DNA of 52,176 bases. Origin: JASLBX01 sp036374175. Its GTDB lineage: Bacteria > Actinomycetota > Actinomycetes > Jiangellales > Jiangellaceae. The stretch covers positions 1 to 52,176 of the forward strand of contig DASUUH010000107.1 of NCBI GenBank assembly GCA_036374175.1, read 5' to 3'. How positions within the stretch are numbered: the stretch's first letter is position 1; the number at the start of each line of letters is the position of its first letter. Below the pieces are notes generated by a model. The model was not told where the DNA came from. It searched no databases and saw only the letters and a program-made list of their open reading frames with translations. Below are positions 43,070 to 50,609 of this stretch, in pieces. The position numbers and the translations under genes were made by a program.

Positions 43070-43121
43070 CCGGTGGAAGCGGTCGGAGAGTAAATCGATA
43101 GTGTGCCTGCTGATGATGCTT

Positions 43122-43138
43122 ACTGGCTGGGTCCCAGT
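43122..43138. promoter_or_regulatory. Dyad upstream of the transthyretin-like gene
   Basis: ACTGG-N7-CCAGT (43122-43138) surrounds the nested palindrome CTGGG-T-CCCAG (43127-43137). It lies about 20-35 bp before the start at 43157 and could be an operator or a leader hairpin for the three-gene cassette. Confidence 0.4.
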
Positions 43139-43156
43139 TCTACACCCGGGAGCATC

Positions 43157-43501
43157 ATGATCGTATCGCTGGACGTCGTGGACGCCATGATCGGGCGGCC
43201 CGCAGAGGGCATTCCGGTCACACTTCGGCGTGACGGGGACGACAAGGAGACACAGTTGCGTTCACAGCTGACCGACCTGTCGGGTCGCGTGACCTGGCCG
43301 GAACCGGGGGAGCGGCGCGGAAAGTACCGGCTCGAGGTTGAGCTGGACCGGTATTACGGAAGCCTGGGTGTGACGCCGTTCCAGTCGAGCGTGCACATGG
43401 ATTTCCGGGTATTCCACCCGGACGAGATCGTCAGCTTGCTGCTGATCATTTCTCCCACGTCCAATGTCACGTGCCGACTGACAACCGACAACGGCTCGTG
43501 A
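43157..43501 (+). CDS. Transthyretin-like (HIUase-fold) protein lacking catalytic residues
   Basis: A 114-residue protein. The opening MIVSLDVVDAMIGRPAEGIPVTL and the ending YHxP/LLLxSP-like segment (FHPDEIVSLLLIISPTSNVT) match the transthyretin/5-hydroxyisourate hydrolase fold. The catalytic N-terminal His of that enzyme (in S-T-H-V-x-D) is Asp here, and the C-terminal YRGS tetrapeptide is absent. It is therefore unlikely to be a hydrolase and may be a binding domain. GGGAG lies 4 nt before ATG 43157. It precedes the AfsR-like regulator by 34 nt on the same strand. Confidence 0.7.
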   Translation: MIVSLDVVDAMIGRPAEGIPVTLRRDGDDKETQLRSQLTDLSGRVTWPEPGERRGKYRLEVELDRYYGSLGVTPFQSSVHMDFRVFHPDEIVSLLLIISPTSNVTCRLTTDNGS

Positions 43502-43535
43502 GAGCTCAGTCGTCTCACCCCGCGAGAGGGGGGCA

Positions 43536-46505
43536 TTGACCGACCTCGACTTCCGGCTGCTAGGGCCGCTCAGGGTGCTCGTGAGCGGCGAACCGAAGCA
43601 CGTCGGAGGACCGCGGCAGCAGATCGTCCTGACGACTCTACTGCTGGAAGCCAACCGAGTGGTACCGGTCGAGCGGTTGGTCGAAGCGGTGTGGGGTCAG
43701 GACCCGCCGACGACCGCCCGCGCACAGATCCAGATGGCCGTGTGGCAACTGCGGCGTCGGTTCGCCGAATGGACCGATGTGGAGCTGATCGTCAGCTACC
43801 CCGCGGGTTACGCCATCGAGGTGCCGGCCGCCACGATCGACACGTTGCGGTTCGACCAAGCCGTGGCGGCGGGCAGGGACGCGGTTCGGCGTGGTGACAT
43901 CGGCGGTGCGGTGCAGCAGCTGCGCGGCGCGCTGGACATGTGGCGGGGATCGGCTGCGTCCGGCGTTGACAGCCGCGTGGTACAGGCCGCGGTGCTACGC
44001 CTGGACGAGCAGCGGCTCGGCGTGCTCGAGGAGTGCCTGGAACTGGAGCTGCGGTTGGGCCGGCACCACGAGGTGATAGGTGAGCTCAAGGAACTGGTGA
44101 CGGCGTACCCGCTGCGTGAGGGATTACATGCGCACCTGATGCTCGCGTTGTACCGGGCCGGGCGGCAGGCCGAAGCGCTAGGCGCGTACCGCGAGGCGCA
44201 TCGCGTCCTGACCGAGGAGTACGGCCTTGATCCGGGTGAGCAGCTCGCCGCTCTGGAGCGGGCCATCCTGACCAACGATCCCGCGCTGAACATGTCCGAC
44301 GCGGCGAGCGTCATGTACCCGATCCCACGCCAACTGCCTGCGGCCGTGGCCGATTTCGTCGGTCGGGAGGACATCGCCGATGAGTTGTACGCACAGCTGA
44401 TCGGGGCCTCGACCGACAAGAGCCAAGGCGTCGAAGTGAGCATCATCAGCGGTGCCGGCGGGATCGGTAAGACGGCTCTGGCTCTGCACGTTGCGCACCA
44501 GGCTCGCGGATCTTTTCCGGACGGGCAGCTGTATGCGCGGCTGCGCGGCGTAGACGGCCGTCCCGTGCGGCCCAAGCAGGTACTGGAGGAGTTCCTGCGC
44601 TCGCTCGGCGTGAGCCCGACCGCGTTACCCGAACGGCTGGACGAGCTGTCCGCCGAGTACCGCAGCCGGCTGTCCGGTGCGCGGATCCTGGTGGTGCTCG
44701 ACGATGTGGTCACTATCGATCAGATCGAGCCGCTCGTACCTGGTGAGGCCGGCTGCGCAGTGATCGCCACGAGCAGGAGGGCGTTGGCCGGCGTGCCGGG
44801 CGCCCGTCGGGTTGAGCTCGAGGTGCTCGGTCAGCAGGCCAGCTTGGCGCTGCTCTCGCGGGTGATCGGAGCCGAGCGCGTCAACGCCGAGCCACACGCC
44901 GCCCGGCGGTTGGCTGACGCGTGTGCCGGGCTGCCGCTGGCGCTGCGCATCGCGGCGTCGAAGTTGTCGGTGCGCCGCCACTGGACCATCGACCGGATGC
45001 TGGACCGGCTGAGGGACGAGCGTCGCTTGCTCGACGAGTTGGCGCTCGAAGGGGTAGGCGTTCGGGCGAGCATCGCGTTCTCGTACCGGGAGCTGAGCAA
45101 GCCGGCGCAGCGGTTGCTGTTGTTGCTGAGCATGCTCGGCGCCACGGACTTCTCCGAGTGGGTGGCGGCGCCGCTGCTGGAGACCGACGTCGATGCCGGC
45201 GCGGATACGCTCCAGGAGCTCACCGAGGCGTCTCTTGTCGTGTTCGAGGCCACGGTAGGCGGGCAGCCGAGGTACCGCCTGCACGAATTGGTGCGGATCT
45301 TCGCTCAGGAGACACTCGCCCGCGAAATCCCGCTGGAGGAGCGGATCGACGCGCAGACGCGGCTGCTGCGTGCCTGGCTGTTCATGGCCAGGGAGGCCCA
45401 CTCGCGTTCGTATGGCGGCGATTACAGCGTTCTGCACGCTGATTGTGAGCTGTGGCCGCTGCCAAGGTGGGTTGTCGACGAGCTCATGGTCAAGCCGATG
45501 GACTGGTTCGCGGCTGAACACGCCAACCTGGTCACAGCGGTTGAACTCGCCGCCCAACTCGGGCATGCCGATCTCTGCTGGGACCTCGCCATCACCTCGG
45601 CGACGCTCTTCGAAGCGCGCGGCTATACGGATTCGTGGTCACAGACCCACTCGATCGCTCTTGAAGCGACTCGTGCGGCGGGCGATCGCCGCGGCGAGGC
45701 GGCGATGTGGTACTCCATCGGCGAGCTAGCGATCTTCGAGGATCGAATGGAAGATGGCCGGCGTGAAGACGAGGCCGCGCTCATCTACTTTGACGAGATC
45801 AGCGACGAACACGGCCGCGGCCTGACACTTCGGAGCCTGGCTTTCATCGACCGGATCCAAGGCCATCTCGACGCAGCCCTGGGTAAGTACGAAAGCGCTC
45901 GACGTGCCCTGCAATCCGCCGGCGACCGGATCGGCGAAGTACATGTCCTTGAAGGCATGGCGCAGGCTCACCTGGATCGCGGCGACCACGAAGCGGCCGG
46001 CAAGCTCCTTGACGAAGCCCTTTCAGTCAGTCTTACGATCGGAGCAACGCGAGCTGAGGCCCAGGTACGGCACCGGCTTGGCTATCTCTACTTGGCGCAG
46101 GACAGGTTGGCCGAGGCTGAAGCCGAGTTCAGCGCAGTGCGTGCCGCGACCGCCCTGCTTCGAGATCCGGTCGGCACGACCTACGCGCATCTTGGCATGG
46201 GACTCGTCCACCTTGCGCGCGACGAATGGGCAAGTGCGGAGATCGCGCTTCGCGATGCGAGAGCCGTGGCCGACAGCTCGGGTGACCGGCTAAGTCTCGG
46301 CCGCGTGTTGCTCGCGCAAGCCGAGGTGGCCATCCAATCCGGCGACCTCGCCCTTACCGCCGAGCTCGTGGACGAGGCACGTGTGGTGTTCACTGCGGCG
46401 AATGCCGCCTTGTGGTTGGAGCGGACCGAGCAGCTGGCACGCCGGCTCCAGCAGGCCGAGCGTCGTGCCGGGCCAACCATCCGCCGGATAGTGGACCGAG
46501 AGTGA
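43536..46505 (+). CDS. AfsR-like regulator: OmpR-type HTH, BTAD, NB-ARC, TPR
   Basis: A 989-residue SARP/AfsR-family transcription factor. The winged helix (about 1-95; FRLLGPLRVLVSGEPKHVGGPRQQ) and BTAD domain (about 100-250; FDQAVAAGRDAVRRGDIGGAV, LMLALYRAGRQAEALGAYREA) are followed by an NB-ARC STAND ATPase with Walker A SGAGGIGKTALAL (about 305) and Walker B ILVVLDDV. C-terminal TPR-like repeats occupy about 690-980. Translation appears to start at TTG 43536 behind GAGAGGGG. TPRs of such proteins bind proteins or peptides. A secreted repeat peptide is encoded 62 nt downstream, so the pair may form a signalling module, as afsR is followed by small afsS in Streptomyces. Confidence 0.92.
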   Translation: MTDLDFRLLGPLRVLVSGEPKHVGGPRQQIVLTTLLLEANRVVPVERLVEAVWGQDPPTTARAQIQMAVWQLRRRFAEWTDVELIVSYPAGYAIEVPAATIDTLRFDQAVAAGRDAVRRGDIGGAVQQLRGALDMWRGSAASGVDSRVVQAAVLRLDEQRLGVLEECLELELRLGRHHEVIGELKELVTAYPLREGLHAHLMLALYRAGRQAEALGAYREAHRVLTEEYGLDPGEQLAALERAILTNDPALNMSDAASVMYPIPRQLPAAVADFVGREDIADELYAQLIGASTDKSQGVEVSIISGAGGIGKTALALHVAHQARGSFPDGQLYARLRGVDGRPVRPKQVLEEFLRSLGVSPTALPERLDELSAEYRSRLSGARILVVLDDVVTIDQIEPLVPGEAGCAVIATSRRALAGVPGARRVELEVLGQQASLALLSRVIGAERVNAEPHAARRLADACAGLPLALRIAASKLSVRRHWTIDRMLDRLRDERRLLDELALEGVGVRASIAFSYRELSKPAQRLLLLLSMLGATDFSEWVAAPLLETDVDAGADTLQELTEASLVVFEATVGGQPRYRLHELVRIFAQETLAREIPLEERIDAQTRLLRAWLFMAREAHSRSYGGDYSVLHADCELWPLPRWVVDELMVKPMDWFAAEHANLVTAVELAAQLGHADLCWDLAITSATLFEARGYTDSWSQTHSIALEATRAAGDRRGEAAMWYSIGELAIFEDRMEDGRREDEAALIYFDEISDEHGRGLTLRSLAFIDRIQGHLDAALGKYESARRALQSAGDRIGEVHVLEGMAQAHLDRGDHEAAGKLLDEALSVSLTIGATRAEAQVRHRLGYLYLAQDRLAEAEAEFSAVRAATALLRDPVGTTYAHLGMGLVHLARDEWASAEIALRDARAVADSSGDRLSLGRVLLAQAEVAIQSGDLALTAELVDEARVVFTAANAALWLERTEQLARRLQQAERRAGPTIRRIVDRE

Positions 46506-46567
46506 ATGAATAGTCCGTGGCTGAAACCTGTCATGAGATCGGGCATCCGCGACCTGGAGGATCAGCT

Positions 46568-46726
46568 ATGACCCGCAACCGGCGACGTGCAGCACTGTCG
46601 GCGATCATCATCGCGGCAGTCATCGGGTGGACAGGAGCCGGAGTCGCTACGGCCACGAACAAGTGGGACAGCCTGTCCGACACCAACAAATGGGACCTTA
46701 TCGCCGAGACGAACAAGTGGGACTGA
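46568..46726 (+). CDS. Exported small peptide with three TNKWD repeats
   Basis: A 52-residue peptide. Residues 1 to about 29 form a signal peptide: basic MTRNRRR, then a hydrophobic ALSAIIIAAVIGWTGAG and a cleavage-like VATA. The mature segment of about 23 residues consists of three TNKWD units separated by SLSD and LIAE, the last at the very C-terminus. The three DNA copies differ only at synonymous third positions (ACG/ACC, AAG/AAA), a strong sign of selection on the peptide. GGAGG sits 6 nt before ATG 46568. It follows the AfsR-like regulator directly, and a strong hairpin comes 25 bp after the stop. No known family is recognised; a signalling peptide is a hypothesis. Confidence 0.75.
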   Translation: MTRNRRRAALSAIIIAAVIGWTGAGVATATNKWDSLSDTNKWDLIAETNKWD

Positions 46727-46750
46727 GGGCTGACCGCAGTCCAACAGACT

Positions 46751-46791
46751 CAGGTGCCCTGTCGCCACGGGCAGGGTGAACAGGGCACCTG
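46751..46791 (+). terminator. Hairpin after the TNKWD peptide gene
   Basis: CAGGTGCCCTG and CAGGGCACCTG form an 11-bp perfect stem with a 19-nt loop, starting 25 bp after the peptide stop. A likely terminator for the 43.1-46.7 kb cassette, without a U-tract. Confidence 0.7.
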
Positions 46792-46822
46792 GATACTCGA
46801 AGCCCCTTCGAGACCTCCCCAG

Positions 46823-46872
46823 GGGGACACCGGTGGCGCCGTCCCACCCGGCGGCGCCACCGTGTTGTCCCC
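46823..46872. repeat. Large inverted repeat
   Basis: CGGTGGCGCCG (46831-46841) pairs with CGGCGCCACCG (46852-46862), an 11-bp stem. GGGGACA (46823-46829) and TGTCCCC (46866-46872) extend it by 7 bp across a small bulge. It lies at the decayed 3' end of the HNH pseudogene and may be a second, bidirectional terminator. Confidence 0.65.
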
Positions 46873-47445
46873 ACTTCGTTTCGATCATGCAGTGCGCCTG
46901 TGTTGTCGTGCGACGTCGGGCCACCTGACCCGTCCGGTTTGAACGGGATGGTGTGGTCGATGTGGCATGCTTCGGCGGCCCAGTTGCACGTCGGAAACCG
47001 GCACGTGACGTCACGCGCGATAACGTGGTCGGCGAGGTGCTGGGGAGCGGTGTACCGGGTGGTGCCGTAGTCGAGCACCGCACCGGTGGCTGGGTCGGTG
47101 AGCACACGACGCCACGTCGCCTCGGATGAATCAGGCCGTACCCGTGCAGGATCCCCGGCTCGTCGCCGATACCCAGCAAAGTCGTAAGAGGCACCGTGAC
47201 GTTCACGGTTGCTCCCCGACGATGCCGGGTGCCGAGCCGCCGCGCGGCGGCGGAGCTCCCGTCAGCGCAGCAGCCCAGATGGCCCGCGTTAAGTGCCGTC
47301 CAAGCAATGTCCGCAAGCGCGTCGAACCGCAGTGTTTCCAGCGGCACGTCGACGTCCGGATGGGGCCCGCAGGCTCAGTTACTCTCTCGGCGTGGTCGGC
47401 GCCGACGAACGTGCTGGAGAGGGAGCCGGTCATAGGTCGATTGAC

Positions 47446-47461
47446 TCGAACATACGTTCGA
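47446..47461 (-). promoter_or_regulatory. LexA SOS box
   Basis: TCGAACATACGTTCGA is a perfect TCGAAC-N4-GTTCGA, the mycobacterial/actinobacterial LexA operator. It overlaps the ATG of the decayed 13E12 gene on the minus strand, the arrangement expected for this SOS-controlled family. Confidence 0.85.
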
Positions 47462-47476
47462 CAACAATGAGTGCTA

Positions 47477-48706
47477 CTAGGCTCGTCGATCACGGGTGCG
47501 TGCCGTAGAGATCATGAACAGCACGAGTAGAACGACGGACAGTGTCATGAGTGCCGGCCCCAGCGTTTCTACGCCGACACGCTCGAGGAGTACCCCGACG
47601 GCACTTGGAATGACGGCGCCGCCAAGGCCGGCAGCGGCCATCTGGACGCCGACGGTGCGATCGGTGTGCTGGGCGCCGACTCGATCTGCGGTTGTAAGGG
47701 TGAGGAGTGGAAAGACCGGTGCAGCCGCGAAACCGATGACCAGCAAGCCGGCGACGGCGACCCACCCCGGAGCGGGAACCGCGACGAGCATCGTGCCGGC
47801 GACCATGGCGGCAAGGCTGCCGCGGAGGACGCGGTGACTTCCCAGCCGCTCGGAGACGATGCCCTGCACAATGCGGCCGACGAACAGACTGGCCCAATAC
47901 GCCGAGACGCAAATCCCAGCCACGGTCTTGTCGAGGCCACGACCCTGGGTTAGCAGCACGAAGGACCAGAGGCCAACGGAGATCTCAACGGCGACGTAAA
48001 GTGCGAACGCCAGCGCGCCGTACCACACCGCTGGAAGGGCCAGCGTCTCGCGGATCGGTATGTGAGGTGGTGCCGGAAGGTCCGCGACCGGTGGCCGGTG
48101 TGGTGGCCACCGGCGCGCGCTGATTGCGAACGTCGCCGCTAGCAGCACCTGCGCGATTGCGACTACGCCGTACCCCCACCGCCAGGACAGTTCTGCTGCC
48201 AACACAACTGTCATGACGAGCGGCCCGATGGCCATGCCGATTCCGAAGAATGCGTGCATCCAGTTCATATGGCGAGGCCCGAAGGTGGCCGCCGCATAAG
48301 CATTCAGGCCCGAATCGATCCCGCCGGAGCCCAAGCCGACGAGCAACGCCAAGCCGACCAGAACGGCAAGGACCGGCGCACCGGAGTACCCGGCGAGAGC
48401 CAGCGCGACCACCAGCGTGCTTCCCGTAAGAAGCCATCCGATGCCAACCCGGGCAAGGGTGAAGCCGGTCAGCACGCTGGCGGTCATGTAGCCGATAGTC
48501 CCGGCGATGAGCAGTAGTCCAACCGAATCCAGCGGCACACCGAGATCAGTGCTGATGAATGGCCAGCCGACACCGAGCAGACCGTCGGGCAGGCCAAGGC
48601 TGATGAACGCGACGTATGCGAGCAGTAGTGCGGCCGGAGTCGTGCCGGCGCGGACGGTGGGACTAGGCGATCGGCTCATAGCAGTGGGACTAGGCGATCG
48701 GCTCAT
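47477..48706 (-). CDS. Major facilitator superfamily transporter
   Basis: A 409-residue, 12-helix MFS permease. The N-terminal half has LLLAYVAFISLGLPDGLLGVGWPFI and the loop 2-3 region GFTLARVGIGWLL. The second half contains YWASLFVGRIVQGIVSERLGSHRVLRGSL. Its start codon is duplicated by a 27-bp tandem repeat: ATG 48706 and ATG 48679 are both in frame, giving MSRSPSPTA twice. It is divergent from a MarR regulator with a large dyad operator between them, the usual layout of a MarR-controlled efflux pump. The substrate is unknown. The frame extends to 48793 without support. Confidence 0.9.
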   Translation of the reverse strand: MSRSPSPTAMSRSPSPTVRAGTTPAALLLAYVAFISLGLPDGLLGVGWPFISTDLGVPLDSVGLLLIAGTIGYMTASVLTGFTLARVGIGWLLTGSTLVVALALAGYSGAPVLAVLVGLALLVGLGSGGIDSGLNAYAAATFGPRHMNWMHAFFGIGMAIGPLVMTVVLAAELSWRWGYGVVAIAQVLLAATFAISARRWPPHRPPVADLPAPPHIPIRETLALPAVWYGALAFALYVAVEISVGLWSFVLLTQGRGLDKTVAGICVSAYWASLFVGRIVQGIVSERLGSHRVLRGSLAAMVAGTMLVAVPAPGWVAVAGLLVIGFAAAPVFPLLTLTTADRVGAQHTDRTVGVQMAAAGLGGAVIPSAVGVLLERVGVETLGPALMTLSVVLLVLFMISTARTRDRRA

Positions 48707-48710
48707 AGCA
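48657..48710 (-). repeat. 27-bp perfect tandem duplication spanning a start codon
   Basis: Two identical 27-bp units (48657-48683 and 48684-48710) duplicate the first nine codons of the MFS gene, including the ATG. The lack of mismatches indicates a recent event. Confidence 0.92.
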
Positions 48711-48805
48711 GTCGGCGAAGTGCGGACGTAACTCGTCGCCGTGTTTGCCCGCCTCGAGCGCGGAATAGAACGCAGCGACGACAGCGCGTGCATCGGTCAC
48801 GATGC

Positions 48806-48833
48806 ACAACCATACTTGTACAAGCAGGGTTGT
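48806..48833. promoter_or_regulatory. 28-bp composite operator for the MarR regulator
   Basis: ACAACC-N3-CTTGTACAAG-N3-GGTTGT is a perfect dyad. The inner CTTGTACAAG overlaps the MarR -35 (TTGTAC, 48817-48822), which stands 17 bp from GACACT (48840-48845). GACACT in turn lies 7 nt before ATG 48853. Binding here would repress marR and probably the divergent MFS gene. Confidence 0.75.
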
Positions 48834-48852
48834 CAATGTGACACTGGCCGGC

Positions 48853-49332
48853 ATGCCAGTCGCTCGGATTGACGTCGATGTCGCCACGCTGGCCTTTCTC
48901 GCCGGCTCGGCCGCGAACGGTCAGCTTCTCGAACGGATTCGGGATGCCGGCCATCCGTATCTGCGTACCGCCCATGGGTACGTCTTCCAGCGGTTGTTGA
49001 AGACGACGCCGACCGTTGGAGAGCTGGCGACGGCACTCGGCGTGACCCAGCAGGCGGCGTCGAAGTCGGCAAAGGAACTGGAGAGTCTTGGTTACGTCCG
49101 GCGTCATCCTGACGCGTCCGACCGGCGAGCCACCCGGCTCGAACTCACCGAACGCGGGCACGACGCTGTCGAGGTCGCCCGCCGGATCCGCTGCGAACTC
49201 GAGTCACAACTCCGCGCAAGAGTTGGCGCCGAGGTGCTCGACAACGCCAAAGAGTCGCTGTGGGCACTGCTGGCTATGGCCGGTGGCGAAGCTGATATCC
49301 ACGCTAGATCCGTCCGAATGCCGTCCAGCTGA
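48853..49332 (+). CDS. MarR-family transcriptional regulator
   Basis: A 159-residue winged-helix regulator. The core is TVGELATALGVTQQAASKSAKELESLGYVRRHPDASDRRATRLELTERGHDAVE (about 56-109), with the recognition helix and the Asp-Arg wing typical of MarR. ATG 48853 is chosen for its promoter: -35 TTGTAC, 17-bp spacer, -10 GACACT and 7 nt to the ATG, giving a leaderless transcript. In-frame ATG 48802 lies upstream of that promoter. It is divergent from the MFS transporter it probably controls; the inducer is unknown. Confidence 0.92.
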   Translation: MPVARIDVDVATLAFLAGSAANGQLLERIRDAGHPYLRTAHGYVFQRLLKTTPTVGELATALGVTQQAASKSAKELESLGYVRRHPDASDRRATRLELTERGHDAVEVARRIRCELESQLRARVGAEVLDNAKESLWALLAMAGGEADIHARSVRMPSS

Positions 49333-49334
49333 GC

Positions 49335-49628
49335 CTACTGCGGGAAGCGGATGGTCAGCTCAACAGTCACCTGGTCGCCGGCAGCGATTCCGTGGGGCTT
49401 GCGCACAGCGTCCTTGAGGGGCAGCAGGTAGCCGCCGTCCTTAGGGAACAGCGACGTCTCGAAGGTCAGGTCACCGATGCGTGCCTCGACCGGGATGACT
49501 CCCCAACCGTACGTGGCCATCGCGGCGACCTCCTGGATGTCCGCGGACTCCTCGGCGGGCACGGGGACGAAGTAGTACGGCGACGGCCCGCGCCATTCGA
49601 TCACCGTGCCGGCGAACTCGAGATCCAT
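49335..49628 (-). CDS. DUF1905 family protein
   Basis: A 97-residue small beta-barrel-like protein of the DUF1905 family. Characteristic segments are FAGTVIEWRGPSPYYFVPVPAEESADIQEVA, WGVIPVEARIGDLTFETSLFPKDGGYLLPLKDAVRK and a terminal GDQVTVELTIRF. It is convergent with the marR gene (2 nt between stops). Function is unknown. It lies on the same strand as the DUF4287 gene, separated by 18 nt, and the two are probably cotranscribed. Confidence 0.88.
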   Translation of the reverse strand: MDLEFAGTVIEWRGPSPYYFVPVPAEESADIQEVAAMATYGWGVIPVEARIGDLTFETSLFPKDGGYLLPLKDAVRKPHGIAAGDQVTVELTIRFPQ

Positions 49629-49646
49629 GAGGGACAGTCTGGTCGT

Positions 49647-49946
49647 TCATGCAGACAGCGACGGCTTCGTGGCAATGCCGTCCAGCCAGAGCGTGTCGGA
49701 CTCGTCGCGATGGCTGCCTGATGATCCAACATGCTTCGGGTCAATCTTGGGGCCGTTCTTGATGACGTGAACGAGCGCCATCGCGTGCCCCCTACCGAGG
49801 TCGTAGTCGTCCTTGAGCCATGCAACGACGTCGTTGGCCTTGACGTCCGGCCCGTCGAAGCCCTTCTTCTTGGCGATGGCGAGGAGTTCGCGGGGCGTGA
49901 GTCCGGTCTTCTTCTCGATGGTGTCGAGGTATGCCTGGAACGACAT
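49647..49946 (-). CDS. DUF4287 family protein
   Basis: A 99-residue protein of the DUF4287 family. SFQAYLDTIEKKTGLTPRELLAIAKKKGF and VVAWLKDDYDLGRGHAMALVHVIKNGP are the family hallmarks; the fold is helical. Function is unknown, but relatives are often encoded near DUF1905 or DUF5655-type genes. GGAAGGCAAGAAC lies before ATG 49946. A TetR gene ends 27 nt upstream on the same strand, so the three may be one operon. Confidence 0.9.
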   Translation of the reverse strand: MSFQAYLDTIEKKTGLTPRELLAIAKKKGFDGPDVKANDVVAWLKDDYDLGRGHAMALVHVIKNGPKIDPKHVGSSGSHRDESDTLWLDGIATKPSLSA

Positions 49947-49973
49947 CTGTTCTTGCCTTCCTTTTCGTGGTGG

Positions 49974-50609
49974 TCAATCCCGGGGGCCGAATGCCCGCCA
50001 GAACGTCTCGGCAGCGCTGTCGGCCGCGCGCCGAAGCTCTCGATTGGTGGGACGTGTCCCTGCGGGGGCAAACATGAGCCGGTTGATGGGAACGGAGATG
50101 GAGAGCCACAACAGTTGCTCCGCGGCGCCTCGTGGGTCCACAAGCTCAAGCCCCAGGCCATCGACGTACGCCGCGATTCGCGCAACGGTCTGCTGCGGGC
50201 CGAGCCGGTACCACTCTGCGGCGAGGTCGGGGAACCGATCGGCTTCGGCGATAATGATCCGTCGAAGTTGCGCCACGGTCGGCGTGACGATGATGGTGGC
50301 GAGACTGTGTGCAATTGACCGTAACGCTTCTCGCGCATCCTTAGGGGGCGCGAGGTCCAACTCCGCTTGCAGCGCGGCATGCATGGGAGCAACGGTGCCG
50401 CGAATCACCTCGCGGAAGAGGCCCTCCTTGTCTCCGAAGTGAGCGTAGAGGGTCCGCTTCGAGGCGTGCGCAGCGGCAGCAACGTCGTCGAGATTGGTGC
50501 CGAGGTAGCCGTTGTCCAGGAAGACAGGAAGGGCTGCTGCCAGGATCTCGGCGCGTTTGGAGTCACCCCGTGCCTGACGACTCGTTGAAGTGGGCAATTC
50601 AGCCTCCAC
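49974..50609 (-). CDS. TetR-family transcriptional regulator
   Basis: A 211-residue TetR-type regulator. The helix-turn-helix is TNLDDVAAAAHASKRTLYAHFGDKEGLFREVI (about 38-69), followed by a C-terminal domain of the AefR/TetR_C type (AQLRRIIIAEADRFPDLAAEWYRLGP). It begins with GTG at 50609 with no ribosome site. An AT-richer stretch with TAGTTT on the minus strand lies about 10 nt upstream. Repeated ACGGT elements at 50620-50640 may be its operator. It likely controls the DUF4287-DUF1905 genes downstream. Confidence 0.9.
   Translation of the reverse strand: MEAELPTSTSRQARGDSKRAEILAAALPVFLDNGYLGTNLDDVAAAAHASKRTLYAHFGDKEGLFREVIRGTVAPMHAALQAELDLAPPKDAREALRSIAHSLATIIVTPTVAQLRRIIIAEADRFPDLAAEWYRLGPQQTVARIAAYVDGLGLELVDPRGAAEQLLWLSISVPINRLMFAPAGTRPTNRELRRAADSAAETFWRAFGPRD

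Larger units (their letters stand above)
46742..47457 (-). pseudogene. Decayed DUF222/HNH endonuclease gene (13E12 family)
   Basis: Remnant of a 13E12-type gene. The start MFESIDL is followed at once by a stop. One frame then gives LRFDALADIAWTALNAG and VNVTVPLTTLLGIGDEPGILHGYGLIH (47347 to about 47126). A frameshift and a small deletion follow, after which another frame gives WRRVLTDPATGAVLDYGTTRY, DVTCRFPTCNWAAEACHIDHTIPF (HNH core) and SHDNTGALHDRN (to about 46890). The N-terminal half is largely missing. Intact relatives encode DUF222 plus an HNH nuclease and are SOS-induced in mycobacteria. The SOS box survives over the start codon. End coordinates are approximate. Confidence 0.85.

Noticed and set aside
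46562..47347. An intact 261-codon protein on the minus strand
   Set aside because: Only its first part is homologous (DUF222). The remainder is frameshifted relative to the HNH domain, which continues in another frame, so it is treated as part of a pseudogene.
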